From contig NZ_JAEUPY010000095.1 in the NCBI RefSeq assembly GCF_016790065.1, positions 1 to 46,540 of the forward strand: a DNA stretch of 46,540 nucleotides. The letters run 5' to 3'. The notes under the pieces are model-generated. The model was not told the DNA's origin. It made no database searches and worked only from the letters and a program-made list of their open reading frames with translations. This DNA comes from Steroidobacter sp. (lineage in GTDB: Bacteria; Pseudomonadota; Gammaproteobacteria; Steroidobacterales; Steroidobacteraceae). A program made the translations under genes and the position numbers. Positions 1 to 7,535 of this stretch are shown here, one piece after another; within the stretch, counting starts at the first letter, position 1, and every line of letters begins with the position of its first letter.

Positions 1-851
1 AGCTGCGAGCTCACTTGCTTCTCGAAATCGCCGGAGTCGCTGATACGAGTGACGATGATGGCTGCTGCGGAGGACAACAGCAGCGCCGGGATTTGCGCCA
101 CCAGGCCGTCACCGATGGTCAGCAGGGCGTACAGCTTGAACGCCTCGCCAAACGACAGGTCGTGCATGATGGCGCCGATCAGCACGCCGCCCACCATGTT
201 GATCAACAGAATCAGGATGCCGGCGATGGCGTCGCCGCGCACGAACTTGGACGCACCGTCCATCGCGCCATAAAAGTCCGCTTCGGCGGCGACTTCACGA
301 CGGCGCAGCTGGGCCTTTTCCTGATTGATCAAGCCGGCGTTCAAGTCGGCGTCGATGGCCATCTGTTTGCCGGGCAATGCGTCCAGCGTGAAGCGTGCCG
401 ATACTTCGGAGATACGCTCGGCACCCTTGGTGACCACGGCGAAGTTGACGATCATCAGAATGATGAAGACCACCAAGCCGACCACGAAGTTGCCGCCGAT
501 CACCACATGACCGAAGGCTTCGATGACGCGACCTGCAGCGTGCGTGCCTTCATGGCCGTTCAACAACACCACGCGGGTCGACGCGACGTTGAGCGCGAGT
601 CGCATCAGTGTCGTGGCCAGCAGCACCGTCGGGAACACCGAGAAGTCCAGCGGCCGTCGGCTGGTGACGCTGACCAGCACCACGATCAACGCCAGCACGA
701 TGTTGAACGTGAACAACACGTCCAGCAGCAGCGGCGGCAGCGGCAATATGATCATTGCCAGCAGGGCCATCAGGAACACAGGAATGGCCGCGCGATGCTG
801 GCGTAGCGCGTTGACTGTGCGGTTCAGGAAATTCTCAGGCGCGGCACTCAT
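1..851 (-). CDS. flhA: Flagellar export gate protein FlhA (N-terminal part, cut by window edge)
   Basis: FlhA forms the nonameric inner-membrane export gate that couples proton flow to secretion of rod, hook and filament subunits. About 283 residues are visible and the reading frame continues past the left edge (full-length family members are near 690 residues). Translating the minus strand from the ATG at 849-851 gives a protein starting MSAAPENFLN, with several hydrophobic segments and the conserved FHIPEP-family stretch RLALNVASTRVVLLNG at about residue 80. The cytoplasmic loop with DALPGKQMAIDADLNAG follows at about residue 150. It lies 12 bp downstream of flhB on the same strand and is probably the last gene of the fliM-to-flhA operon. 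Only the partial state is uncertain. Confidence 0.96.
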   Translation of the reverse strand, partial: MSAAPENFLNRTVNALRQHRAAIPVFLMALLAMIILPLPPLLLDVLFTFNIVLALIVVLVSVTSRRPLDFSVFPTVLLATTLMRLALNVASTRVVLLNGHEGTHAAGRVIEAFGHVVIGGNFVVGLVVFIILMIVNFAVVTKGAERISEVSARFTLDALPGKQMAIDADLNAGLINQEKAQLRRREVAAEADFYGAMDGASKFVRGDAIAGILILLINMVGGVLIGAIMHDLSFGEAFKLYALLTIGDGLVAQIPALLLSSAAAIIVTRISDSGDFEKQVSSQ

Positions 852-863
852 GCACGGCTCACC

Positions 864-1979
864 TTACATTCGGGGCAACGTTAATTCGCTGGGCAACGCC
901 GGCAGTACACTGCGGCGGCCCTTGCGAAAGGCTTGGATTTGCAGCACATAGGCCAGCACGCTGGCGATGGCTTCGTACAGCGCCGCCGGAATCTGCTGGT
1001 TGACCTGGCTGGTGTTGTAAATGGCGCGCGCCAGCGGCGGCAACGTCACGACTTCGATGTCGTGCTCGATGGCCACGGCCTTGATGAACAACGCCATCTC
1101 ATCGACGCCTTTGGCGATGACGAACGGTGCGTTGGCGCGCTTCTCGTCGTACTTCACGGCGACGGCGTAGTGCTCGGGGTTGACGATGACGACGTCGGCG
1201 GTCGGCACGGCTTTACGGACCGCGCCACGCGACATCTTCTGCTGGATCTGCCGGATACGCTGGCGGACTTCCGGTCGGCCTTCGCTGTTCTGATGTTCTT
1301 CTTTGACTTCGCGCTTGCTCATGCGCTGTTCGCGCATGAAAACGAACGATTGCACCGGCAGGTCGATCAGCGCGAACACCACGAACACCGCACACAGCGC
1401 CATGATGCCGGTGATCATCAAATCGGTGGCGCCGGCGATGGCCTCGGGCAACGGCCGCGATTGCAGCTGCAGGAAGTCGACGATGCTGCCGCGAGTCACC
1501 CACCACAACACTACTAACAGGGCGGTGGCCTTGATCATCGACGTCAGCGTCTCGATCAAATGGCGCTGGCCGAACATGCGCTTGAAATAGGACAGGGGAT
1601 TGAGCTTGTCGAAGCGCGGCTTCATCGGCGTCAGGCTCATCACCCAGCCGCCCGGGAACAGCGAAGCAAGACCCACGAACAGCGGCACCACCAACAATGG
1701 CAAGATCATCTTGAACAGCAGCGTCATGCTGGTGGCGAACAAGGTCGAGTTGGCATTCTCCACATCGCCTGATTGGCTCATGGTCACGAAGCTGCGGGCG
1801 AACAGTTGCCGAAAGTCGTCCAGATAGCCCGGGACCAGAAAAATGGTCAGCTGCAGACACAGAAAGATGCCGACCGCAGTGGTCCAGTCGCGCGAACGGG
1901 CAACCTGGCCTTGTTCGCGACTCTTGCGCAGCTTTTGGGCTGACGCTTTTTCACTCTTGTCGTCTTTGTTCTCGGCCAT
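864..1979 (-). CDS. flhB: Flagellar export substrate-specificity switch FlhB
   Basis: FlhB is the export-apparatus membrane protein whose cytoplasmic domain cleaves itself and then switches secretion from rod/hook to filament substrates, together with FliK. The 371-residue length is normal. The N-terminus is polar (MAENKDDKSEKAS), four membrane segments follow between about residues 30 and 210, and the cytoplasmic autocleavage domain comes last. The cleavage motif at about residues 266-269 reads NPEH rather than the usual NPTH; the Asn, Pro and His needed for cleavage are present, and the residue after the scissile bond plus one is changed. It follows fliR by 3 bp, so translation is probably coupled. 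The family call is certain; the effect of the changed Thr is not known. Confidence 0.97.
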   Translation of the reverse strand: MAENKDDKSEKASAQKLRKSREQGQVARSRDWTTAVGIFLCLQLTIFLVPGYLDDFRQLFARSFVTMSQSGDVENANSTLFATSMTLLFKMILPLLVVPLFVGLASLFPGGWVMSLTPMKPRFDKLNPLSYFKRMFGQRHLIETLTSMIKATALLVVLWWVTRGSIVDFLQLQSRPLPEAIAGATDLMITGIMALCAVFVVFALIDLPVQSFVFMREQRMSKREVKEEHQNSEGRPEVRQRIRQIQQKMSRGAVRKAVPTADVVIVNPEHYAVAVKYDEKRANAPFVIAKGVDEMALFIKAVAIEHDIEVVTLPPLARAIYNTSQVNQQIPAALYEAIASVLAYVLQIQAFRKGRRSVLPALPSELTLPRM

Positions 1980-1982
1980 GCG

Positions 1983-2750
1983 TCACCCGGTCTTCATACG
2001 CAACAGCTCGAGCACCTGCTGCGTCAGCCGCAGGTAATGATCCGGCAGCACGCGCACCAGGTAGCTCAGCATGTACAGGCCGAACACGATGATGGCTGCG
2101 AAGCCCAGTGAATACAGGTTGAGTGCCGGCGCGATACGGTTCAGCAGACCGAAACCGATTTGCACCACCAGCGTCGAGAACACCACGGGGATGGCGAGCA
2201 GCATCGCGGCCGAGAATACCCACGCGACGTTGTATGCGACGTCACGCAACGTGCTCAGATCCAGTGGCCCACCCACCGGCCAGGCGTGAAAGCTGGCGCC
2301 GATGACCTGAGCCAGCACCAAGTGGCCGTCGATGCCGAAGAACACCAACACGCACAGCAGATACAGCATGGTGGCGATGACGTCGGAGGAGGTGCCGCTC
2401 ATCGGGTCGTTCATCACCGCCATGGACAAGCCCATTTGCGACGACACCACGAAGCCCAGCAACTGCATCACCGCCATGGTCAGATGGAACGCCAGGCCCA
2501 GCCCGAAGCCGAGCAATGCCTGATTGATAGTGACCACCAAGGCATGAGCCGACAACGGATCGATGGGAGTGACCGGCTGCGCGACTGGAATGAAGATCAC
2601 CGCCAGCACCACGGACAGCAACACGCGCACGGTGATGGGCACCATGTTTTCGCCAATGATGGGCGCAGCGTTGAGCATGCCCAGCACTCGGCAGAACGGC
2701 CACCACACCGCACTCAGCAAGGTCGGCAGTTGTTGCAGCACCGTTTCCAT
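1983..2750 (-). CDS. fliR: Flagellar export gate protein FliR
   Basis: FliR is an inner-membrane component of the flagellar type III export gate (FliP5-FliQ4-FliR1). The product from the ATG at 2750 is 255 residues, the usual length, with alternating hydrophobic helices across the whole chain and no signal peptide. I chose this ATG (METVLQQLP) over an upstream in-frame start at 2801 because it lies 10 bp after the fliQ stop and gives the standard FliR N-terminus; the longer form would run 40 bp into fliQ. The gene sits in canonical order between fliQ and flhB. FliO, often encoded next to fliP, is not here. Confidence 0.95.
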   Translation of the reverse strand: METVLQQLPTLLSAVWWPFCRVLGMLNAAPIIGENMVPITVRVLLSVVLAVIFIPVAQPVTPIDPLSAHALVVTINQALLGFGLGLAFHLTMAVMQLLGFVVSSQMGLSMAVMNDPMSGTSSDVIATMLYLLCVLVFFGIDGHLVLAQVIGASFHAWPVGGPLDLSTLRDVAYNVAWVFSAAMLLAIPVVFSTLVVQIGFGLLNRIAPALNLYSLGFAAIIVFGLYMLSYLVRVLPDHYLRLTQQVLELLRMKTG

Positions 2751-2760
2751 GGCGGCGACA

Positions 2761-3030
2761 TCACCCGACCAACTGAGTCGCGCCCTTGAAGACGGCGACA
2801 CAGAAGTCCATGAGTTGTGCCGCCATCCAATGGCCGGTCAGCGCGATGGCCAGCAAGGTCACCAGCAAGCGCGGCAGGAAGCTGAGGGTTTGTTCGTTGA
2901 TCTGGGTGGCGGCCTGGAACAGGCCGATGACCAGACCGACCAGCATGCCGGGCACGACCAGCACGCTGACCAGCACCATGGTGAGGCGGAGCGCGGAGCC
3001 GACCAGGTTGGCGGCGATATCGGCATTCAT
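2761..3030 (-). CDS. fliQ: Flagellar export gate protein FliQ
   Basis: FliQ is the small two-helix hydrophobic subunit that wraps around FliP/FliR in the export gate. The 89-residue product (MNADIAANLVGSALRLT...) has two strong hydrophobic segments at about residues 15-40 and 55-75, separated by a short loop containing the family-typical QINEQTLSFLPRL. Length and placement between fliP and fliR are canonical. The gap to fliP is 13 bp, which suggests one transcript. Confidence 0.95.
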   Translation of the reverse strand: MNADIAANLVGSALRLTMVLVSVLVVPGMLVGLVIGLFQAATQINEQTLSFLPRLLVTLLAIALTGHWMAAQLMDFCVAVFKGATQLVG

Positions 3031-3043
3031 AGGTATAGGCTCG

Positions 3044-3796
3044 CTAATACGCTTGAATGCTGCCGACCAGGGTTTGCACCGTGAGCGTCCAGCCGTCCAC
3101 CAACACGAACAACAACAACTTCAGCGGCAATGAGATCACCAGCGGCGACAGCATCATCATGCCCATGGCCATCAACACCGACGACACCACCAGGTCGATG
3201 ATCAAGAACGGCACGAACAACATGCAGCCGATCTGGAAGGCGGTCTTGAGCTCGCTCAGCACGAATGCCGACAACTTGACCAGGAAGCCATGTTGAGTGG
3301 GATCGGTGATGTGCGACTCGCCGGCCAGCTGCGCCATCTGGGTCAATGCCCCTTTATGGGTCTGCGCCAACATGAAGCGGGACAGCGGCGCCTCGGCAGT
3401 CTTCAGCGCCTGTTGTAGCGTGATCTGCTCATTGTCGAACGGCACCAGTGCTTCGGTGTAGATCTGCTCGCCGACCGGTCGCATCACCAACAAGGTGAGG
3501 ATCAGCGCCACGCCGGTGACGATCCGGTTGGGCAGACCTTGCTGCAGGCCCAGCGCCTGGCGCAACAACGCCAGGATGATCACGAAGCGCGTGAAGCAGG
3601 TCATCATCAACGCCATCACGGGCAACAGCCCGAGCAGCGTCATGATGATCAAGACTTGGGTCTTGATGGTGAATTCTGTGGTGTTGCCGTTGGCACTGGC
3701 GCCGATGATTTCGATGGGCGCAGCGCTCGCGACCGAGCCGAGTCCGAACAGCAACACCGCGGCCACTAGCCAGGGCCGCGCTTGCCGGAAGGTCAT
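3044..3796 (-). CDS. fliP: Flagellar export gate protein FliP
   Basis: FliP forms the pentameric core of the flagellar export gate. The 250-residue product begins with a cleavable-looking signal peptide (residues 1-25, ending ASA), as in most FliP proteins. It carries the family signatures RFVIILALLRQALG (about residue 70) and the C-terminal AMGMMMLSP followed by LPLKLLLFVLVDGW. Its start codon overlaps the fliN stop by 4 bp, so translation is coupled to fliN. No FliO gene is found upstream, which is also true of described lateral flagellar loci. Confidence 0.97.
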   Translation of the reverse strand: MTFRQARPWLVAAVLLFGLGSVASAAPIEIIGASANGNTTEFTIKTQVLIIMTLLGLLPVMALMMTCFTRFVIILALLRQALGLQQGLPNRIVTGVALILTLLVMRPVGEQIYTEALVPFDNEQITLQQALKTAEAPLSRFMLAQTHKGALTQMAQLAGESHITDPTQHGFLVKLSAFVLSELKTAFQIGCMLFVPFLIIDLVVSSVLMAMGMMMLSPLVISLPLKLLLFVLVDGWTLTVQTLVGSIQAY

Positions 3797-4164
3797 GGCG
3801 TCAGCGAGTCCAGATCCAGATCGCTGAGCTCGATCACCTTGAGGCCATAGTTCTCGCCGCTCACTACCACTTCGGCGCGGCCGATGGCGGTGCCATTGAC
3901 CTTGATGGTGAGCGGTTCGCCGGCCAACGTGTCCAGTTCGACCACGCTGTTGCGTTCGATCTCGGCCAGATCCTGCAAGGACAGTTTGGCGGAGCCGACT
4001 TCGAGAGTCAGAGTCACGGGAATCCGGCGCATCATCTGGGCAAAGTTCCTTTTCACAGGGGCGGGAGCAGGCGCGGCGGCGGGCGCCTCGTCCTCGAGCA
4101 CGTCGTCCAAGTCGGCCAACAAATTGTCGTCGGCGGGGCTAGTTACAGTAGTCACGATGGTCAA
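3793..4164 (-). CDS. fliN: Flagellar switch protein FliN
   Basis: FliN makes the lower part of the C-ring and docks the FliH-FliI export ATPase. The 123-residue product has an acidic, Ala/Pro-rich N-terminal third (about residues 1-38) and then a SpoA (surface presentation of antigens) domain containing IPVTLTLEVGSAKLSLQDL and the typical VVELDTLAGEPLTIKVNG. The C-terminus is acidic (LSDLDLDSLTP). It lies 9 bp after fliM and overlaps fliP, consistent with one operon. Confidence 0.95.
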   Translation of the reverse strand: MTIVTTVTSPADDNLLADLDDVLEDEAPAAAPAPAPVKRNFAQMMRRIPVTLTLEVGSAKLSLQDLAEIERNSVVELDTLAGEPLTIKVNGTAIGRAEVVVSGENYGLKVIELSDLDLDSLTP

Positions 4165-4173
4165 TCCCTTCCG

Positions 4174-5070
4174 TCAATCGACGTCGGCTAACGAAGTGAG
4201 ACACAGCTTGCCGTGGTGTTCGGCGATGCTGGCGGTGAACAGCTTGGAGTCGCCGATCAAGACATCGGCATCGCCCACGCTGATGGGTAGTACGTCCCCC
4301 TGTCGCAGATCGAGCAGTGTCCCGAGCGACACTTCCTTTTCCAGCAACCGGGCCCGCAAGGTGAGTTGCAGCCGGGCCGGAAACGGCTTCGTTGCCGTCA
4401 TTTGCTTTTGTCTGGAGCGTTCGCGCTTGGGTGCCAACGCCTGCAACAGGCGAGTCATCCAAGCCGAGGAAACCTTCAAGAGCACCGTGCCGCTGACGTT
4501 CCAGCGCGTTTCGGCGACGTTGACGCTCAACAGCCAGTCGCCATCGCTGGCGTTCGCGCTGTTCAATGCGGCTTCGGTGAAAGCGATGCTGGCTGGTGTC
4601 TTGGGCGGCGTGCGTTGCGTCGATTCGATCCGACGCACCAACAACTCGACCAACTGTTGACCCAACATGGTGCCGAGGCGCTCTTCAGTAGCGGTCTCGG
4701 GTTCGTCGAGCGTCGGCGTCGCTGCAGGGTTTTCACCATCGATGGGCTCGGGCATTACCGAGCCATATCGATAACGCAGCAGGCATAACAGCAACGGACG
4801 TTCGATGGCGAAGTGAATGCGGCCGTCGTTGGCGTGATAGCTCAACCAACGTTGCGAGTCTGCTGACGCAGCGGCGAACGTAATTGCATCGATTTGGAAC
4901 GAAGCTTTATAGCGTCGATTGATGCGCGTTCGTAAGAAATCGGCAATATCGTCGCGCAGTTGATTGGCGAATGCGCCGAGTAAGTGCACGGGTCGACCCA
5001 TGGTGCGTGGATCGATCGGCGTGTACGCGCGGACGCTGGCCTGTTTACTCGTCATCGTTGCCACGTCCAC
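4174..5070 (-). CDS. fliM: Divergent flagellar switch protein FliM
   Basis: FliM is the middle C-ring protein that links FliG to FliN and normally binds CheY-P through its N-terminal peptide. This product is about 298 residues from the GTG at 5070, shorter than the common 320-335. The C-terminal part carries a SpoA domain (about residues 215-295, with RARLLEKEVSLGTLLDLRQGDVLPI), as expected for FliM. The N-terminal CheY-binding signature (LSQDEIDALL type) is absent, and I see no GGxG motif in the middle domain. Position upstream of fliN supports the call. In-frame alternatives are GTG at 5064 and ATG at 5055; an AGGTGA box just upstream fits 5064 at least as well. Function as a switch is inferred from the SpoA domain and context. 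Confidence 0.85.
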   Translation of the reverse strand: MDVATMTSKQASVRAYTPIDPRTMGRPVHLLGAFANQLRDDIADFLRTRINRRYKASFQIDAITFAAASADSQRWLSYHANDGRIHFAIERPLLLCLLRYRYGSVMPEPIDGENPAATPTLDEPETATEERLGTMLGQQLVELLVRRIESTQRTPPKTPASIAFTEAALNSANASDGDWLLSVNVAETRWNVSGTVLLKVSSAWMTRLLQALAPKRERSRQKQMTATKPFPARLQLTLRARLLEKEVSLGTLLDLRQGDVLPISVGDADVLIGDSKLFTASIAEHHGKLCLTSLADVD

Positions 5071-5190
5071 TTCACCTCGTCTTCGTCCTTTGATACCGAA
5101 GGCGGTTATCGCATGTGTAGTTGAAAATCTTTAGCACCTAACCGCAGCCTGATCGCTACTTGTGATTCGTGTCACTAACTGAGTACACCA

Positions 5191-5220
5191 ACTTAATGGT
5201 CAGTGCAGTCGCGTCGCTCA
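5191..5220 (+). promoter_or_regulatory. Promoter-like element copy 1 (ACTTAA-N16-GTCGC) upstream of fliE
   Basis: ACTTAAT at 5191-5197 is followed, 16 bases after the TTAA (5193-5196), by GTCGCTCA at 5213-5220. The same spacing and boxes occur before fliD and flgK. The element points towards fliE but lies about 270 bp from its start codon. Whether it is bound by sigma-28 or by a regulator is not known. Confidence 0.4.
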
Positions 5221-5261
5221 CTCAACGTTGCCGCGGCAATAGCGTCTGCGATTCGTGTGTT

Positions 5262-5279
5262 GTTACACATCGGTTACAC
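5262..5279 (+). repeat. Direct repeat GTTACAC x2, one helical turn apart
   Basis: GTTACAC occurs at 5262-5268 and again at 5273-5279, start to start 11 bp, so both copies face the same side of the helix. This is the layout expected for tandem binding of a transcription factor. It lies between the two promoter-like elements of the fliM-fliE gap. No known regulator is assigned. Confidence 0.45.
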
Positions 5280-5356
5280 GATCATGCTGGATCTGATTTC
5301 GCGGTTCGGGTTTGCCCCCAACGCAGCGTGCGCGGATGCGCTGAAAGCATCGAAAA

Positions 5357-5394
5357 AAGTGTGCGTCGTGTAGCAAAAGATCGGACGCACACTT
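5357..5394. repeat. Perfect 11-bp inverted repeat overlapping the second fliE promoter-like element
   Basis: The arms AAGTGTGCGTC (5357-5367) and GACGCACACTT (5384-5394) are exact reverse complements with a 16-base spacer. The right arm ends in the ACTT of the promoter-like element at 5391. It could be an operator, whose occupation would block the -35 region, or an RNA hairpin if transcription starts upstream at copy 1. There is no T-tract behind it, so a simple terminator is unlikely. Confidence 0.6.
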
Positions 5395-5420
5395 AACTGC
5401 AGCGGCTGCGTGTCCGATGC
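5391..5420 (+). promoter_or_regulatory. Promoter-like element copy 2 (ACTTAA-N16-TCCGATGC) upstream of fliE
   Basis: ACTTAAC at 5391-5397 is followed after 16 bases by TCCGATGC at 5413-5420. The CCGAT core resembles the sigma-28 -10 box GCCGATAA, and TTAA could act as a weak -35. It lies about 70 bp before the fliE start codon, a normal distance for a promoter. An A6 tract lies upstream at 5353-5358. Confidence 0.45.
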
Positions 5421-5488
5421 TGCAGCCTACGGATGGCTCAACGCACTGCGGCGTCTCGAGCGACCATGACGAGTGAAAGGACTAACAG

Positions 5489-5842
5489 ATGCCCGTAACG
5501 CAGATTCCACACAGCCAGATGGCTGTCGCCATTGAAGCAATTCAATCGCGTATCGCTGATGACGCCACGTCGATGCGGCAATCGCTGCCGCTCTCCGCAG
5601 TCGACGCGCAGGCGCATCGAGTCGATGGTTTCGCCTCGCTATTCGAACGCGCTGTGCACAGTGTCGATGCACAGGATCGTCTGGCTGCCGACAAGATGGC
5701 AGCGGTCGATGCGGGTCAAAGCGACGATCTGGTCGGCGCCATGCTGGCCAGTCAACAGGCGAGCCTGTCGTTTTCCATGCTGATGCAGGCCCGAAACAAA
5801 GTAGTCGGGGCCATGGAAGACTTGATCAAGTTGCCGCTGTAG
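5489..5842 (+). CDS. fliE: Flagellar MS-ring/rod adaptor FliE
   Basis: FliE is the small secreted protein that joins the MS ring to the proximal rod. The 117-residue product has no signal peptide, as expected for a type III substrate. It carries the conserved C-terminal helix ending MLMQARNKVVGAMEDLIKLPL-like (residues about 97-117), the hallmark of FliE. An AAAGGA ribosome site sits 8 bases before the ATG. It starts the fliEFGHIJ block and is followed by fliF after 10 bp. Confidence 0.95.
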   Translation: MPVTQIPHSQMAVAIEAIQSRIADDATSMRQSLPLSAVDAQAHRVDGFASLFERAVHSVDAQDRLAADKMAAVDAGQSDDLVGAMLASQQASLSFSMLMQARNKVVGAMEDLIKLPL

Positions 5843-5852
5843 GCCCGACCCA

Positions 5853-7535
5853 GTGACCAATACGTTGAAAGCCGCAGTGGCCAGATTTTGGCCACGCAGT
5901 GGTGCTGCGAGCGTGTCTGACACACAAGCCGGCACACCGTTCGAATGGCCGGCATTACTGCGCGGCCTGATGCCGCTCGTATTGCTCGCGACAGTCATCA
6001 CCGCCGTGGTGTTGATGTTCGCGTGGCGCGATCAGTCCACGTACAAGCCTCTTTTCGGTGCACGCGAGAAAGTCGCAGCCGCGGACATGATGACCGTGCT
6101 CGATGGCGCCGGCATCCCGTATCGCTTGCATCCCGACACCGGTCAGGTGTTGGTGCCTCAAGATCGACTCGGCGAAGTGCGCATGTTGCTCGCGTCGAAG
6201 GGCGTGGTGGCGCAACTGCCCGCCGGGTTGGAGCTGATGGATCGCAGCGATCCGCTCGGCGTCAGCCAGTTCGTGCAGGACGTGCGCTTCCGTCGCGGTC
6301 TGGAAGGTGAGCTCTCTCAGAGCATCATGACCATCGACGCGATCGAGTCGGCGCGCGTACACATCGCTATTGCCAAGTCGTCCTCCTTCGTAGTCAACAC
6401 GACCGAGCCGAGTTCGGCGTCCGTGGTGCTCGGCCTGAAGCCGGGCCGCAAATTGTCCAACGAGCAGATCGCGGCCATCGTCAAGATGGTGGCCAGCAGC
6501 TCGACCGGACTCGATCCGTCGCGAGTAACGCTGGTCGATCAGTCGGGCAACCTGCTGTCGGCGCGAGTCGACCTGACCGACGGCTTCGAAGCGAACCAGG
6601 TCAACGACGCTTCCGGTCATTATCGAGATGAGACTCAGCGTAGCGCCGAGAATCTGCTCGCGCCCATCGTCGGCAACGACAACTTCAAGCTCAGCGTTAC
6701 CGCGGACGTCGACAACGACCGCGTCCAAGAGACCCGCGAGCAGTACGGCGACACGCCGAAAGTCACCAACGAATCGACGCGCGCCGAATCGGATACCGAT
6801 CCGCTCGCGCTTGGCGTGCCGGGTTCGCTCAGCAACCGACCGGTCGACATCGCGACCACTGCGCAGAACGCCGCCGAGAGCAGCAAACAGCGCAACGCCT
6901 CGACGCGCCAGTTCGCCTACGACCGTAGCGTCACCCAGATTCAGCGTAGCCGCGGTCGCTTGAAGAAGTTGAGCGTTGCCGTGGTTCTGAATGACACCGC
7001 ATCACCGAGCGGTAACGCTTGGACTGAAGCGCAGCTCGCCAACATCGATCGCATCTTGCGTAGTGGTTTAGGCATCGACACCGCGCGCGGCGACAGTCTC
7101 GTGGTTTCTTCGCTGGGCTTCCCGAAACCGCTCGCACCGCCAGTGTGGTGGAAGCAGCCTGAACGCATCGTCGATATCGGCATGTGGGTTGTCTGGGCAG
7201 TGATCGCGCTGTTCGCCTACTTGCTGATCGCTCGGCCGCTACTGCGAGTGGCCAAGCAGCGCCTGGCGTTGCCGGCGCCGAGCCTGCAACAAGTTGAAGC
7301 GACGGCTGTGCCGGCCGCGGCCAGTGCCAGTGTCGCGGCGGCAGCTCTGCCGACGCCGAACGCCGCCAAGGAACCGATCCCGGTCGGTCCGTTGCTGGAG
7401 GATTACGACTTGCCGCCGCCGGGTTCGCCGGTGGACGTGATGGTCGATCATCTGCGCGCGTTGGCTGCCAAGGAGCCGGAGCGCGTCGCTGAAGTTGTCA
7501 AGCAGTGGGTACAGAAGAATGTCCGACGCGAGTAA
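5853..7535 (+). CDS. fliF: Flagellar MS-ring protein FliF
   Basis: FliF builds the inner-membrane MS ring on which the flagellum assembles. The 560-residue length is typical. The first membrane helix lies at about residues 34-55, followed by two ring-building motifs of the periplasmic region (QDVRFRRGLEGELSQSI, then the KPGRKLSNEQIAAIVKMVASS block). The second membrane helix is near residues 437-460, and a short cytoplasmic tail ends VAEVVKQWVQKNVRRE, the FliG-binding tail. The start is GTG at 5853, 10 bp after fliE. Its 3' end overlaps fliG by 17 bp, so the two are likely made in a coupled way. Confidence 0.97.
   Translation: MTNTLKAAVARFWPRSGAASVSDTQAGTPFEWPALLRGLMPLVLLATVITAVVLMFAWRDQSTYKPLFGAREKVAAADMMTVLDGAGIPYRLHPDTGQVLVPQDRLGEVRMLLASKGVVAQLPAGLELMDRSDPLGVSQFVQDVRFRRGLEGELSQSIMTIDAIESARVHIAIAKSSSFVVNTTEPSSASVVLGLKPGRKLSNEQIAAIVKMVASSSTGLDPSRVTLVDQSGNLLSARVDLTDGFEANQVNDASGHYRDETQRSAENLLAPIVGNDNFKLSVTADVDNDRVQETREQYGDTPKVTNESTRAESDTDPLALGVPGSLSNRPVDIATTAQNAAESSKQRNASTRQFAYDRSVTQIQRSRGRLKKLSVAVVLNDTASPSGNAWTEAQLANIDRILRSGLGIDTARGDSLVVSSLGFPKPLAPPVWWKQPERIVDIGMWVVWAVIALFAYLLIARPLLRVAKQRLALPAPSLQQVEATAVPAAASASVAAAALPTPNAAKEPIPVGPLLEDYDLPPPGSPVDVMVDHLRALAAKEPERVAEVVKQWVQKNVRRE

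Larger units (their letters stand above)
5071..5488. promoter_or_regulatory. Divergent regulatory region between fliM and fliE
   Basis: This 418-bp gap separates the leftward fliM-to-flhA operon from the rightward fliE operon and must hold promoters for both. In Vibrio and E. coli lateral loci this position is occupied by the activator gene lafK; here no credible reading frame is present. The gap contains two ACTTAA-type promoter-like elements on the plus strand, an 11-bp perfect inverted repeat and a pair of GTTACAC direct repeats 11 bp apart, each listed separately. I could not identify a convincing minus-strand promoter for fliM. Confidence 0.6.

Noticed and set aside
15..806. Long open frame on the plus strand through the flhA region
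   Set aside because: It is the antisense of FlhA; the minus-strand translation gives a full FHIPEP protein, and the plus frame is His/Gln/Asp-rich and unlike any protein.
5169..5396. Small plus-strand frame in the fliM-fliE gap
   Set aside because: No ribosome site and no family features; it covers the promoter-like elements and repeats, so regulatory DNA is the better reading.
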